Below, piece by piece: positions 8,576-17,210 of a DNA stretch of 64,000 nucleotides. Within the stretch, counting starts at the first letter, position 1, and the number at the start of each line of letters is the position of its first letter. Under the pieces are notes generated by a model. It was not told where the DNA came from, made no database searches, and saw only the letters and a program-made list of their open reading frames with translations. The DNA comes from a beta proteobacterium CB (GTDB lineage: Bacteria; Pseudomonadota; Gammaproteobacteria; Burkholderiales; Burkholderiaceae). The stretch is taken from contig CP004348.1 in the NCBI GenBank assembly GCA_000342265.1, positions 558,001 through 622,000 on the forward strand, given 5' to 3'. Position numbers and translations under genes: made by a program.

Positions 8576-9901
8576 TTAGGTCAATAAAGTAGTGAGTAAA
8601 TAACTCAGCAAGCCAGCCAGAGCTGAACCAGTCAAGACGCTGATCACCCCTTTTTGAAACTGAAAGAGCGCTAAACCTGCAAGCAGGGTAATTGCAATCG
8701 AAATCCAAGAAATGGAGCCGCCAAGACCATGCGGAAAAAAGACGTGATACGCAAAGAACAATCCAAGGTTAGCAATGACGCCAACTACAGCAGCAGAGAT
8801 TGCGGTCAGGGGCGCAGTAAAGCTCAACTTGCCATGTGTGGACTCAATCAAAGGGCCGCCGACCAGCACTAAGAAAAATGAAGGTAAAAAAGTAAACCAG
8901 GTTGCAACACAGGCTCCAAGCACTCCAAACCAAAATGGATTGCTGTAACCGATCAAGTGTTGGATGTGGCCAGCCAGGTAGCCAACAAAAGCTACCACCA
9001 TGATGAGCGGGCCTGGAGTGGTTTCTCCCAGCGCCAAGCCATCCATCATTTGACCGGCGCTGAGCCAGTGGAATTGATCTACGGCACCTTGGTAGACGTA
9101 GGGTAGAACCGCGTAAGCACCGCCAAAAGTCAGGAAGGCAGCTTTAGTGAAAAACCAGGCGAGTTGTGGGTAAAGCGTTTTCCAGCCAAAAAGCAACACT
9201 AGGGCAAAAAACGGAATAAGCCAGAGCATTGAAACAACTGAGCTATGCAATACCAATCTCTTTTTAGAAAATTGGGCGTGTTCTGGGGTTGGAGTGTGAT
9301 CGTCAATGATTGCGGCTACATGGGTCCCACGCGTTTGATTGTGAGTAGCGGTTTGTTGAAAATATTCTGGATGGCGCTTACCACCCCAGATACCAATCAA
9401 GGCGGCACACACCACAATAATTGGAAACGCTAGGTTGAAAACAAAGATCGCCAAAAAGGATCCGATTGCAACCCAGCGCAAGGCATGGTTGTGAATCGTG
9501 CGCTTACCAATACGAACCGCAGCATGAAGGACGATGGCAGTAACGGCGGGTTTGATGCCAAAAAAGATGGCGGCAATCCAAGGTACCTGGCCAAAAGTGA
9601 GATAGATCCAGGACAAGCCAATCAAAATAAATAGAGAGGGTAGTACAAAGAGGGTTCCAGCTAAGACACCACCCCAAGTCCGATGCATGAGCCAGCCGAT
9701 ATAAGTTACCAACTGCTGAGCTTCTGGCCCCGGTAACAGCATGCAATAGTTCAGCGCATGTAAAAAGCGCCGCTCAGAAATCCAGCGACGCTTCTCAACA
9801 AGTTCTTGGTGAAGGACGGCAATTTGACCTGCAGGCCCACCAAAACTAATAAAGCCAAGCTTGGCCCAAAACTTCAGAGCCTCGCGTAGTGGAACACTCA
9901 A
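8576..9901 (-). CDS. chrA: Chromate transporter ChrA (two-domain CHR family)
   Basis: The 441-residue protein has two homologous CHR halves. The first has FGGPAGQIAVLHQELVEKRR and LLPGPEAQQLVTYIGW; the second has FGGAYAVLPYVYQ and ETTPGPLIMV. Long CHR proteins export chromate by proton or sulfate exchange in the inner membrane. It starts with TTG inside the stop of fabI (TTGA overlap) behind a GGAAG site, so its translation is coupled to fatty-acid synthesis, an odd partnership. No chrB-type regulator is present. Substrate is inferred from the family; sulfate or an unknown anion is possible. Confidence 0.88.
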   Translation of the reverse strand: MSVPLREALKFWAKLGFISFGGPAGQIAVLHQELVEKRRWISERRFLHALNYCMLLPGPEAQQLVTYIGWLMHRTWGGVLAGTLFVLPSLFILIGLSWIYLTFGQVPWIAAIFFGIKPAVTAIVLHAAVRIGKRTIHNHALRWVAIGSFLAIFVFNLAFPIIVVCAALIGIWGGKRHPEYFQQTATHNQTRGTHVAAIIDDHTPTPEHAQFSKKRLVLHSSVVSMLWLIPFFALVLLFGWKTLYPQLAWFFTKAAFLTFGGAYAVLPYVYQGAVDQFHWLSAGQMMDGLALGETTPGPLIMVVAFVGYLAGHIQHLIGYSNPFWFGVLGACVATWFTFLPSFFLVLVGGPLIESTHGKLSFTAPLTAISAAVVGVIANLGLFFAYHVFFPHGLGGSISWISIAITLLAGLALFQFQKGVISVLTGSALAGLLSYLLTTLLT

Positions 9902-10683
9902 ACTTCTTCCATTCCGCCAACAACTTGGCTAAATCCGTTATCAACATAAATAATTTCAGCGGTAATACCGTTTGCTAAATCAGACAATAAGAAAGCTGCG
10001 GTGTTACCCACATCATCAATCGTGACATTGCGACGCATTGGAGCAGTTTGTTCAACTGCGTCCAAAATCTTGCCAAACCCTTTGATGCCAGCAGCAGCCA
10101 AAGTTTTAATTGGGCCAGCAGAAATGCCGTTAGCACGAATGCCTTTAGGCCCAACTGAGCCGGCGATATAGCGTACCGAGGCTTCCAGGGAGGCCTTAGC
10201 AAGACCCATAGTGTTGTAGTTCGGAACGTTACGCAGGCTACCGAGGTAGGTCAGAGTCAACAAAGATGATTTGTCACGCAGCATTGGTAAGGCTTCTTTG
10301 GCCATTGCTGGGAAGCTGTAGGCAGAAATATCGTGGGCAATTTTGAAGCCTTCACGTGATAAGCCCTCTAAAAAGTCACCAGCGATGGCTTCGCGCGGTG
10401 CAAAGCCAATTGCATGAACAAAGCCATCAAACTGAGGCCAAGTTTTTGCTAAATCTTTGAACAGGTTCGAAATCTGCTCGTCACTACCAACGTCGCAGTC
10501 AAAAATCAGCTCAGTATTGAATTCTTTTGCGAAATCGACAATACGGTCTTTAAAGCGCTCACCAACGTAGGTAAAGGCCAGTTCAGCCCCTTCGCGGTGA
10601 CATGCCTTGGCAATGCCATAGGCAATAGAGCGGTTAGAAAGAAGGCCGGTAATTAGAATTTTTTTGCCAGCGAGAAAGCCCAT
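9898..10683 (-). CDS. fabI: Enoyl-[acyl-carrier-protein] reductase (NADH), FabI
   Basis: FabI reduces trans-2-enoyl-ACP in the last step of each fatty-acid elongation cycle. The 261-residue short-chain dehydrogenase has the FabI nucleotide loop GLLSNRSIAYGIA, Tyr146, and the catalytic Tyr156 and Lys163 in YNTMGLAKAS, at the same numbers as the E. coli enzyme. The triclosan-contact segment AIGFAP keeps Gly93. AAGGA precedes the ATG. Its stop overlaps the chrA start. It diverges from yejA across a 50-bp intergenic region. Confidence 0.96.
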   Translation of the reverse strand: MGFLAGKKILITGLLSNRSIAYGIAKACHREGAELAFTYVGERFKDRIVDFAKEFNTELIFDCDVGSDEQISNLFKDLAKTWPQFDGFVHAIGFAPREAIAGDFLEGLSREGFKIAHDISAYSFPAMAKEALPMLRDKSSLLTLTYLGSLRNVPNYNTMGLAKASLEASVRYIAGSVGPKGIRANGISAGPIKTLAAAGIKGFGKILDAVEQTAPMRRNVTIDDVGNTAAFLLSDLANGITAEIIYVDNGFSQVVGGMEEV

Positions 10684-10693
10684 ATTGTGTCCT

Positions 10694-10723
10694 TTGCTTC
10701 AAATGTGATTTGCTATCTACAAT
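10694..10723 (+). promoter_or_regulatory. Candidate promoter for yejABEF
   Basis: TTGCTT (10694-10699) and TACAAT (10718-10723) are spaced by 18 bp in the fabI-yejA divergent region. The predicted transcription start near 10730 leaves a leader of only a few bases before the ATG at 10734. Confidence 0.3.
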
Positions 10724-10733
10724 TGTTGCATAT

Positions 10734-12605
10734 ATGCCCATGCTCCCTGTCATCCGCCAAATCCACACTATGCTGCTTTTAGCCCTTCTGGCTGGGGTAG
10801 CAGTCAATTCCGCCCAGGGTGCGCAGGGGATAGCTCAGTACGGCAAACCCAAATATGCCGATGGTTTCAGCCATTTTGACTACGTTAATCCGAATGCGCC
10901 AAGGGGCGGCACCTTAACTTTGCCGAACCCGGATCGCCGTACGAGCTTTGATAAGTTCAATCCATTTACCTTGCGCGGGGTAACTGCCCCTGGGATTGCT
11001 CAGTTAATGTTTGAGTCCTTGGCGGTTGGGAGTGCGGATGAGGTCTCGAGTGCTTATGGCCTGATTGCAGACGATATCCAAGTGGCACCTGACAAGATGT
11101 CTGTGGTGTTTCGGATTCGTCCTGAGGCAAAGTTTTCAGATGGCAGCGCGATCTTAGCAAGTGACGTAAAACACAGCTTTGATACTTTGATGAGTTCTCT
11201 TGCTAATCCGCAATTCAAAACGGTGTATGCCGATGTGAAGCAGGCGGTTGTAGTCTCTGATCGCGTCATCCGTTTTGATTTTAAGAATCGCAATCCTGAA
11301 TTACCGGTGATGGTAGGTACCTTGCCAGTGTTCTCGCGCAATTGGGGCAAGAAACCCGATGGCACCATCACACCCTTTGACAAGTTGACCTTTGAGTTGC
11401 CTATCGCTAGCGGCCCTTATGTCATTGAGTCTTACAAAGCTGGTAAGACTATGATCTTTAAACGTAATCCAAATTACTGGGCTGATCAAGGCGGCAAGAC
11501 GCTGAATGTTCGCGTCGGGTTTTATAACTTTGATCGTGTGAACTACAAGCTCTATAGCGATGATGCTGTACGTCTCGAAGCCTTTAAAGCAGGGGAGTTT
11601 GACGCTTTAGTCGAATACCGCGCTAAAAATTGGGCGAAGAGTTATGTGGGCCCTAGATTTAATGACGGCACTCTAGAGAAGAAATCTTTCCTAAATCACA
11701 ATGGCGCAGGCATGCAAGGTTTTGCCATGAATGTGCGCCGACCGATTTTTCAAGATCCGCGTGTGCGACAAGCCTTGGGTTATGCGCTCGACTTTGAGTG
11801 GCTAAACCGTCAACTATTCTTTGAGCAATACAGTCGTATCAATAGTTACTTTACAAATAGTGATCTCAGCGCCAATTTTGATGGTCCTCGTAAACCCACT
11901 GAAGCGGAATTGAAATTACTCAAACCCCTGAAGGCGCAATACCCTCAGTGGGTGCCTGATGCAGTCTTTGGACCAATGCCTGCAGCACCTTCAACTATCC
12001 CACCTGATAGCTTGCGACAGAATCTGCGGAAGGCGCGTGATTTGCTGGCCCAAGCTGGTTGGCAATACCGAGATGGTGCCCTACGTAATATGCAGGGTGA
12101 GCCTTTCCGTTTTGAGATGGTGGAAGATGGACCATTTTTCTTAAGGGTGATTTCGTCCTATGTCCGTAATCTGGAGAAGCTGGGGATTCAGGTCGATATT
12201 CGGACGAGCGATTTTGCTTTGCATCAGAAGCGCATGGATGAGTATGACTTCGATATGACCACGATTCGTTTCCCTGACTCACAAAGTCCTGGCAATGAAT
12301 TATGGGATCGCTTTGGTAGCCAGGCTGCAAAAGAAAAGGGTTCTGACAATGTGATTGGGATTCAGTCTCCAGTGGTCGATGCCTTGGTAGATGCGGTTGT
12401 CAAAGCCCAGACTCGTGAAGAGTTGCGTGCAGCCACTAGAGCTTTAGACCGCGTGCTTTGGAATAGTTACTACGTTATTCCGCAGTGGTACAACCCGACA
12501 CACCGAATCGCGTATCGTAAAGAGATGCGCTATCCAGAACCTCCTTTGTATTACACCGCTGAATCTTGGATTCTGCTCAATTGGTGGAAAGAGGGGGCGC
12601 GCTAA
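10734..12605 (+). CDS. yejA: Oligopeptide/microcin C-type ABC transporter, periplasmic binding protein YejA
   Basis: From the ATG at 10734 the protein is 623 residues; ATG at 10740 is also possible, and a TTG at 10710 is upstream of the likely promoter -10. A signal peptide ends near NSAQGAQG. The SBP_bac_5 body includes NPNAPRGGTLTLPNPDRR, DKFNPFTLRG and the YIIPQWYNPTHR end segment characteristic of YejA. It begins a yejABEF operon, and its TAA overlaps the yejB ATG by one base. YejA binds peptides in the periplasm for uptake. Confidence 0.92.
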   Translation: MPMLPVIRQIHTMLLLALLAGVAVNSAQGAQGIAQYGKPKYADGFSHFDYVNPNAPRGGTLTLPNPDRRTSFDKFNPFTLRGVTAPGIAQLMFESLAVGSADEVSSAYGLIADDIQVAPDKMSVVFRIRPEAKFSDGSAILASDVKHSFDTLMSSLANPQFKTVYADVKQAVVVSDRVIRFDFKNRNPELPVMVGTLPVFSRNWGKKPDGTITPFDKLTFELPIASGPYVIESYKAGKTMIFKRNPNYWADQGGKTLNVRVGFYNFDRVNYKLYSDDAVRLEAFKAGEFDALVEYRAKNWAKSYVGPRFNDGTLEKKSFLNHNGAGMQGFAMNVRRPIFQDPRVRQALGYALDFEWLNRQLFFEQYSRINSYFTNSDLSANFDGPRKPTEAELKLLKPLKAQYPQWVPDAVFGPMPAAPSTIPPDSLRQNLRKARDLLAQAGWQYRDGALRNMQGEPFRFEMVEDGPFFLRVISSYVRNLEKLGIQVDIRTSDFALHQKRMDEYDFDMTTIRFPDSQSPGNELWDRFGSQAAKEKGSDNVIGIQSPVVDALVDAVVKAQTREELRAATRALDRVLWNSYYVIPQWYNPTHRIAYRKEMRYPEPPLYYTAESWILLNWWKEGAR

Positions 12606-13681
12606 TGCAAGGGCAAATGTGGTCTTATATTTTCAAACGCATGCTTTTGATGATCCCGACTTTGCTGGGCGTCTTAACTTTGACATTTGCTGTGGTGCAA
12701 TTTGTACCAGGTGGACCAGTCGAGCAATTAATGCTCGAGCTCAAAGGTAAAGGCGATGCTGCAGTTAGCGGGGCTGAGTCTTCTGGTGGTGGAAGTAACT
12801 ATCGTGGTCGTCAAGGTGTAGATGCTGAGCGTTTAGCTGAGGTCAAAGCTTTATATGGTTTTGATAAGCCGCCTGTAGAGCGTTATTTCATGATGCTCAA
12901 ACGTTTTGCGCAATTTGATTTGGGTGAGAGCTATTACCAACACCAAAGTGTTTGGCAGTTGGTCGTTTCTAAATTACCAGTATCTATCAGCATAGGCTTA
13001 TGGACTTTCTTTCTGACCTACTTGGTATCGATACCTTTGGGTATAGCCAAGGCAGTCAGAGATGGGTCCCGCTTTGATGCAATTACCAGTACCATGATTT
13101 TGGTGGGCTATGCTATCCCAGGATTTGTATTGGGTGTGCTGCTCCTTGTGATTTTTGGCGGTGGTAGTTTCTTGCAAATCTTTCCACTGCGCGGGCTGAC
13201 TTCAGATAACTGGAGTGAGCTGAGCATGATGGGTAAGGTGATGGATTATTTATGGCATTTGGTTTTACCGATTACCGCTTCAGTTTTAGGTAGTTTTGCA
13301 GTGATCACCATGTTGACGAAGAACTCCTTCTTGGAAGAAATTCGCAAGCAGTATGTATTGACTGCCAGAGCTAAGGGCCTCACTGAAAAACAAGTGCTCT
13401 GGAAACATGTGTTCCGCAATGCACTCCTTCCCCTGGTGACTGGATTTCCAGCGGCATTTATTGGTGCTTTTTTTACCGGATCACTCCTGATTGAAACCCT
13501 CTTTTCTTTGGATGGTTTAGGTTTGTTGTCCTACGAGTCGGTCATGCGCCGTGATTACCCGGTTGTTTTTGGAACGCTTTATCTCTTTACGCTGATTGGC
13601 TTATTCACTAAGCTGATTTCTGATCTTTGCTATGTCTATATTGATCCACGCATTCAGTTTGGTGCGGGAGGTGGCTCATGA
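12605..13681 (+). CDS. yejB: Peptide ABC transporter permease YejB
   Basis: The start is taken at the ATG of the TAATG overlap with yejA, giving 358 residues. It has a first helix (MLLMIPTLLGVLTLTFAVV), a long periplasmic loop with a Ser/Gly-rich insert (SGGGSNYRGRQG), and five more helices. The cytoplasmic EAA loop is ARAKGLTEKQVLWKHVFRNA. The inner-membrane permease pairs with YejE. The stop overlaps yejE by ATGA. Confidence 0.93.
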   Translation: MQGQMWSYIFKRMLLMIPTLLGVLTLTFAVVQFVPGGPVEQLMLELKGKGDAAVSGAESSGGGSNYRGRQGVDAERLAEVKALYGFDKPPVERYFMMLKRFAQFDLGESYYQHQSVWQLVVSKLPVSISIGLWTFFLTYLVSIPLGIAKAVRDGSRFDAITSTMILVGYAIPGFVLGVLLLVIFGGGSFLQIFPLRGLTSDNWSELSMMGKVMDYLWHLVLPITASVLGSFAVITMLTKNSFLEEIRKQYVLTARAKGLTEKQVLWKHVFRNALLPLVTGFPAAFIGAFFTGSLLIETLFSLDGLGLLSYESVMRRDYPVVFGTLYLFTLIGLFTKLISDLCYVYIDPRIQFGAGGGS

Positions 13682-14703
13682 GTCGCTGGCATCGTTTTAA
13701 AAACAGTCGCATGGGCTATGCCAGTCTTTGGATCTTCATGATTTTGTTTGGTCTTTCTATGTGCGCTGAACTGATTGCCAATGACAAGCCATTAATCGTG
13801 CGTTATCAAGGTAAGTTTTATTTCCCTATTGTGAAGTCTCAGCCAGAAAGAGTATTTGGGGGAGACTTTGCAACCCCAACTGATTTTTTAGATCCTGATA
13901 TTCGTCACAACATTACGAGTAATGGCAATTGGGCGATTTACCCACCGATCCCCTATAGCTATGAAACACTCAACTACTTCTCCAAAGTTCCCAACCCTGC
14001 TCCACCATCTTTTGATAACTGGCTAGGAACGGATGATCGAGGGCGCGATGTGCTGTCACGCTTGATCTATGGATTTCGCTTATCCATTTTGTTTGGTTTG
14101 GCACTCACCATTGTTGGTGTGAGTGTGGGCATCATCACTGGCTCTTTAATGGGATTCTTTGGTGGTAAGTTTGACCTTGTTTCTCAGCGCTTAATTGAGA
14201 TTTGGTCGGCGATGCCGGAGTTGTATCTACTCATCATCTTTGCTTCTATCTTTAACCCCAGTATTTGGCTCTTAATCATTTTGCTGGCAGCATTTGGTTG
14301 GATGGGTTTGTCTGACTATGTGCGTGCGGAGTTTTTTCGCAATCGCGCCTTAGAGTACGTTCGCGCAGCCCGAGCGTTGGGGTTGACGAATTTGCAAATC
14401 ATGCGCCGTCATATTCTGCCCAATAGCTTGACCCCAGTAATCACTTTTTTACCCTTCAGAATGAGTGCAGCGATTTTGTCGCTCACGAGTTTGGATTTCT
14501 TAGGTCTCGGCGTCCCGCCAGGAACCCCGAGTCTTGGAGAGCTTCTTTCTCAGGGTAAAAGTAATTTAGATGCTTGGTGGATTTCACTATCGACCTTTGT
14601 AGTCTTAGTGGCTACCTTACTTTTACTTACCTTTATGGGTGAGGCTTTGCGCGATGCTTTTGATTCCCGCAAGTCAGGCGCCATGAGTGGAGGTCGCTCA
14701 TGA
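13678..14703 (+). CDS. yejE: Peptide ABC transporter permease YejE
   Basis: The 341-residue DppC-type permease starts in an ATGA overlap with yejB. After the first helix is the long periplasmic stretch typical of YejE (NDKPLIVRYQGKFYFPI). The GTDDRGRDVLSRL motif and the EAA loop (ARALGLTNLQIMRRHILPN) are intact. It ends in an ATGA overlap with yejF. Confidence 0.94.
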   Translation: MSRWHRFKNSRMGYASLWIFMILFGLSMCAELIANDKPLIVRYQGKFYFPIVKSQPERVFGGDFATPTDFLDPDIRHNITSNGNWAIYPPIPYSYETLNYFSKVPNPAPPSFDNWLGTDDRGRDVLSRLIYGFRLSILFGLALTIVGVSVGIITGSLMGFFGGKFDLVSQRLIEIWSAMPELYLLIIFASIFNPSIWLLIILLAAFGWMGLSDYVRAEFFRNRALEYVRAARALGLTNLQIMRRHILPNSLTPVITFLPFRMSAAILSLTSLDFLGLGVPPGTPSLGELLSQGKSNLDAWWISLSTFVVLVATLLLLTFMGEALRDAFDSRKSGAMSGGRS

Positions 14704-16379
14704 ACTCATCAAACGCTTCAGGTAAATTGATACCCCCTTTGCTGCGCTATGACGATTTTTCAATCTCATTCGGCTCCGGTCGGCGTGAGCGGTTTGCCGT
14801 AAGCCATCTTGATCTCGAGATTGGGGTGGGGGAGCGAGTTGCGTTAGTTGGAGAGTCTGGCTCAGGCAAAACACTCACTGCTTTAGCGCCACTCCGTCTT
14901 GAGCCAGAGGGTGCAAAAACATCGGGCCGTATTCTGTGGAACGGTAAAGCTACAAATACCGACAATCAATCGGTCGATTTATTAGGTTTGCCAATACAAG
15001 ATATTCGCGAGATTCGCGGTCGTGAGATTGCGATGGTGTTTCAGGAGCCGATGACTGCGCTCAATCCATTATTTACTATCGGCAATCAAATTGTTGAGGC
15101 TGTACAGGTATATCAGCCCTTAATCTCTAAAGCAGACTGTATGTCTGCGGCAATTGATTTACTCAAGAAGACTGGTATCCCAGAGCCAGATAAACGTTTC
15201 CATTCTTACCCCCATCAATTATCTGGTGGGCAACGTCAACGTGCCATGATTGCAATGGCCTTAGCCTGCAAACCAAGGTTGCTAATTGCTGATGAGCCCA
15301 CTACCGCTTTAGACGTTAGTCTGCGTTTGCAGATTTTGGATTTATTAAAAGAGTTGCAAGAGGAATCTAAAGATCATGGCGGTATGGCGATTCTCTTGAT
15401 TACTCATGATCTCAATTTGGTGAAGCACTTTGCGCAAAGGGTGGCTGTATTAAATCAAGGCAACCTCATGGAAGTAGGGCCTACAAAGCAGGTCTTTGAA
15501 CATCCAGATAACGCCTATACCAAAGCTTTAGTAAATAGCGCACCCGTCCGTGATTTAGCCCCAGTAATGCCCTTGGCGCCAGTCTTGCTGAAGGCGGAGA
15601 GTCTATCTGTTTCTTACCCAGGCACAGAGTCTGTCGCTTGGTTTAAAAAAGCTCCGCCTCATCAAGTATTGCGTAAGGTTGGCTTTGAGCTCAAGCAGGG
15701 GCAGACCATCGGTGTGATTGGTGAGTCTGGTTCTGGTAAGACTACTTTAGGAATGGCGGTCTTGGGATTGTTGGGTGATTCTGCAGCAGAGATTACGGGA
15801 GCGGTGGATGTACTTGGTCAAGATTGGCAAAAGCTCAAGCCCGCAGAGCGCCGGGCTATGCGCTCCAGTCTGCAAGTGATTTTTCAAGACCCCTTTGGCT
15901 CGCTTTCTCCACGCATGAATGTCATGCAAATTATTTCAGAAGGTTTGGATGTGCACTTTCCAAATTTGTCTGCAGCGGAGCGCGAGTCCCGAGTCTTGGA
16001 TATTTTGCGAGAAGTTGGTATTGATCGCTCAGCCCTCACTCGCTATCCCCATGAATTCTCAGGTGGTCAGCGACAGCGGATTGCAATTGCCCGCGCTTTA
16101 ATTCTGAAGCCCCAGATCTTGGTTTTAGATGAGCCCACTTCGGCATTAGATGTGTCGATTCAAAAACAAGTGCTCGCCTTACTGACTGAGCTCCAGAAAA
16201 AATACAACTTGGCCTACCTAATGATTAGTCATGATTTGGCTGTCATTCGGGCGATGTCACATGAGGTGATGGTCCTAAAGGCTGGAAGGGTTGTCGAGTT
16301 TGGGGATACCGAGACTCTGATTCAACACCCTCGCCAGATCTATACCAAAGAGCTATTTGCCGCTGCCGAGCTGACTTAA
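14700..16379 (+). CDS. yejF: Peptide ABC transporter ATPase YejF (fused double nucleotide-binding protein)
   Basis: The 559-residue protein has two complete ABC domains. The first has Walker A GESGSGKT near residue 51, signature LSGGQRQR and Walker B LLIADEPT. The second has GESGSGKT near 343, FSGGQRQR and LVLDEPT. Each is followed by a switch His (ITHDL and ISHDL). It powers YejBE peptide import from the cytoplasmic face. It closes the operon. Confidence 0.95.
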   Translation: MNSSNASGKLIPPLLRYDDFSISFGSGRRERFAVSHLDLEIGVGERVALVGESGSGKTLTALAPLRLEPEGAKTSGRILWNGKATNTDNQSVDLLGLPIQDIREIRGREIAMVFQEPMTALNPLFTIGNQIVEAVQVYQPLISKADCMSAAIDLLKKTGIPEPDKRFHSYPHQLSGGQRQRAMIAMALACKPRLLIADEPTTALDVSLRLQILDLLKELQEESKDHGGMAILLITHDLNLVKHFAQRVAVLNQGNLMEVGPTKQVFEHPDNAYTKALVNSAPVRDLAPVMPLAPVLLKAESLSVSYPGTESVAWFKKAPPHQVLRKVGFELKQGQTIGVIGESGSGKTTLGMAVLGLLGDSAAEITGAVDVLGQDWQKLKPAERRAMRSSLQVIFQDPFGSLSPRMNVMQIISEGLDVHFPNLSAAERESRVLDILREVGIDRSALTRYPHEFSGGQRQRIAIARALILKPQILVLDEPTSALDVSIQKQVLALLTELQKKYNLAYLMISHDLAVIRAMSHEVMVLKAGRVVEFGDTETLIQHPRQIYTKELFAAAELT

Positions 16380-16413
16380 GCCCCATGCAATAGGCTCGAC
16401 AAGGCGCCACATT

Positions 16414-16429
16414 GGTGCATTTATGCACC
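16414..16429. promoter_or_regulatory. 16-bp palindrome upstream of the NlpC/P60-like gene
   Basis: GGTGCAT-TT-ATGCACC is a perfect inverted repeat 52 bp upstream of the -35 box. No T-run follows, so it is not a good terminator for yejF. With bases to the left, the segment 16404-16419 resembles an NtrC half-site pair, suggesting an operator. Binding is not shown. Confidence 0.35.
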
Positions 16430-16480
16430 GCAATAGAAAATATTCCATTGAAAACAATGGGTTAGATATTGGGCTAGTAC

Positions 16481-16509
16481 TTGGTGAAATAGACCTTCTT
16501 TGTTAGAAT
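16481..16509 (+). promoter_or_regulatory. Candidate promoter for the NlpC/P60-like gene
   Basis: TTGGTG (16481-16486) and TAGAAT (16504-16509) are separated by 17 bp. The predicted start falls at about 16516, exactly at the ATG, and no ribosome-binding site is present, so translation may be leaderless. Confidence 0.45.
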
Positions 16510-16515
16510 CGAGCG

Positions 16516-17199
16516 ATGTCCTTTCAAAAAGACCTCCTGCCAACGTTAGTCAAGCAAATGCCAATGGCTTTGATGGTTGTATTCGCACTCGCTGCGAATC
16601 CAGTATTCGCGGTAGATGCTGCTCCTGATGCCGCAAAAGAGGCCCCTGTTGAGCTCTCGAAAGAGACCCCCAAACAAAGTATGTTTCAAACAGGTAAGTC
16701 GTATTTTTCACGCGTATCGGATCGCTTGGCAGATTCGGTTACTGGGAAATCAGATGAGTTGATCAACCGCGCTATGGAGGTTATTGGTGTGCGTTATCGC
16801 TGGGATGCTGAGTTACCGCAATCCGGTCTGGATGGAAGTAGTTTTGTTGGATATGTTTTCAAAGACAAATTGGGATTTTTATTGCCACGCAAATCTACTC
16901 AAATGAGTCGTGTTGGCAAGCCCATTACTCGCGAAGAGTTGCAGCCTGGCGACTTGGTGTTCTTCAACACCATGCGTTTGACTTTCTCTCATGTCGGCAT
17001 TTATGTTGGTGACAATAAATTTATTCATTCTCCATCGAAGGGCACTAGTGTGCGCGTAGATGATCTTGGTAGTCTCTACTGGGATAAGCGATTTGATGGT
17101 GCCCGCCGTTTAGATGGCAGTGATAACTTGGGTGATGCTGAGCGTCAAGAGCTGTTAAACGAAGTGAATAAACTCAAACGTAAATCGCGTAGCCTCTAA
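16516..17199 (+). CDS. NlpC/P60 (C40)-fold exported protein lacking the catalytic cysteine
   Basis: The 227-residue protein has a signal peptide (cut near NPVFAVDA), a linker, and a C40 domain from about residue 85. NlpC/P60 enzymes cut peptidoglycan stem peptides with a Cys-His-polar triad in which Cys sits in DCSG. Here the aligned motif in the codons at 16831-16842 reads D-G-S-S, so the nucleophile is Gly107. The rest of the family pattern is kept: LPRKSTQM, LQPGDLVFF, His159 in SHVGIYVG and FIHS (His171). It may be a pseudo-hydrolase that binds peptidoglycan or regulates another enzyme. ATG codons at 16558 and 16564 are alternative starts. Confidence 0.82.
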   Translation: MSFQKDLLPTLVKQMPMALMVVFALAANPVFAVDAAPDAAKEAPVELSKETPKQSMFQTGKSYFSRVSDRLADSVTGKSDELINRAMEVIGVRYRWDAELPQSGLDGSSFVGYVFKDKLGFLLPRKSTQMSRVGKPITREELQPGDLVFFNTMRLTFSHVGIYVGDNKFIHSPSKGTSVRVDDLGSLYWDKRFDGARRLDGSDNLGDAERQELLNEVNKLKRKSRSL

Positions 17200-17210
17200 T
17201 TTTTTGCGTC

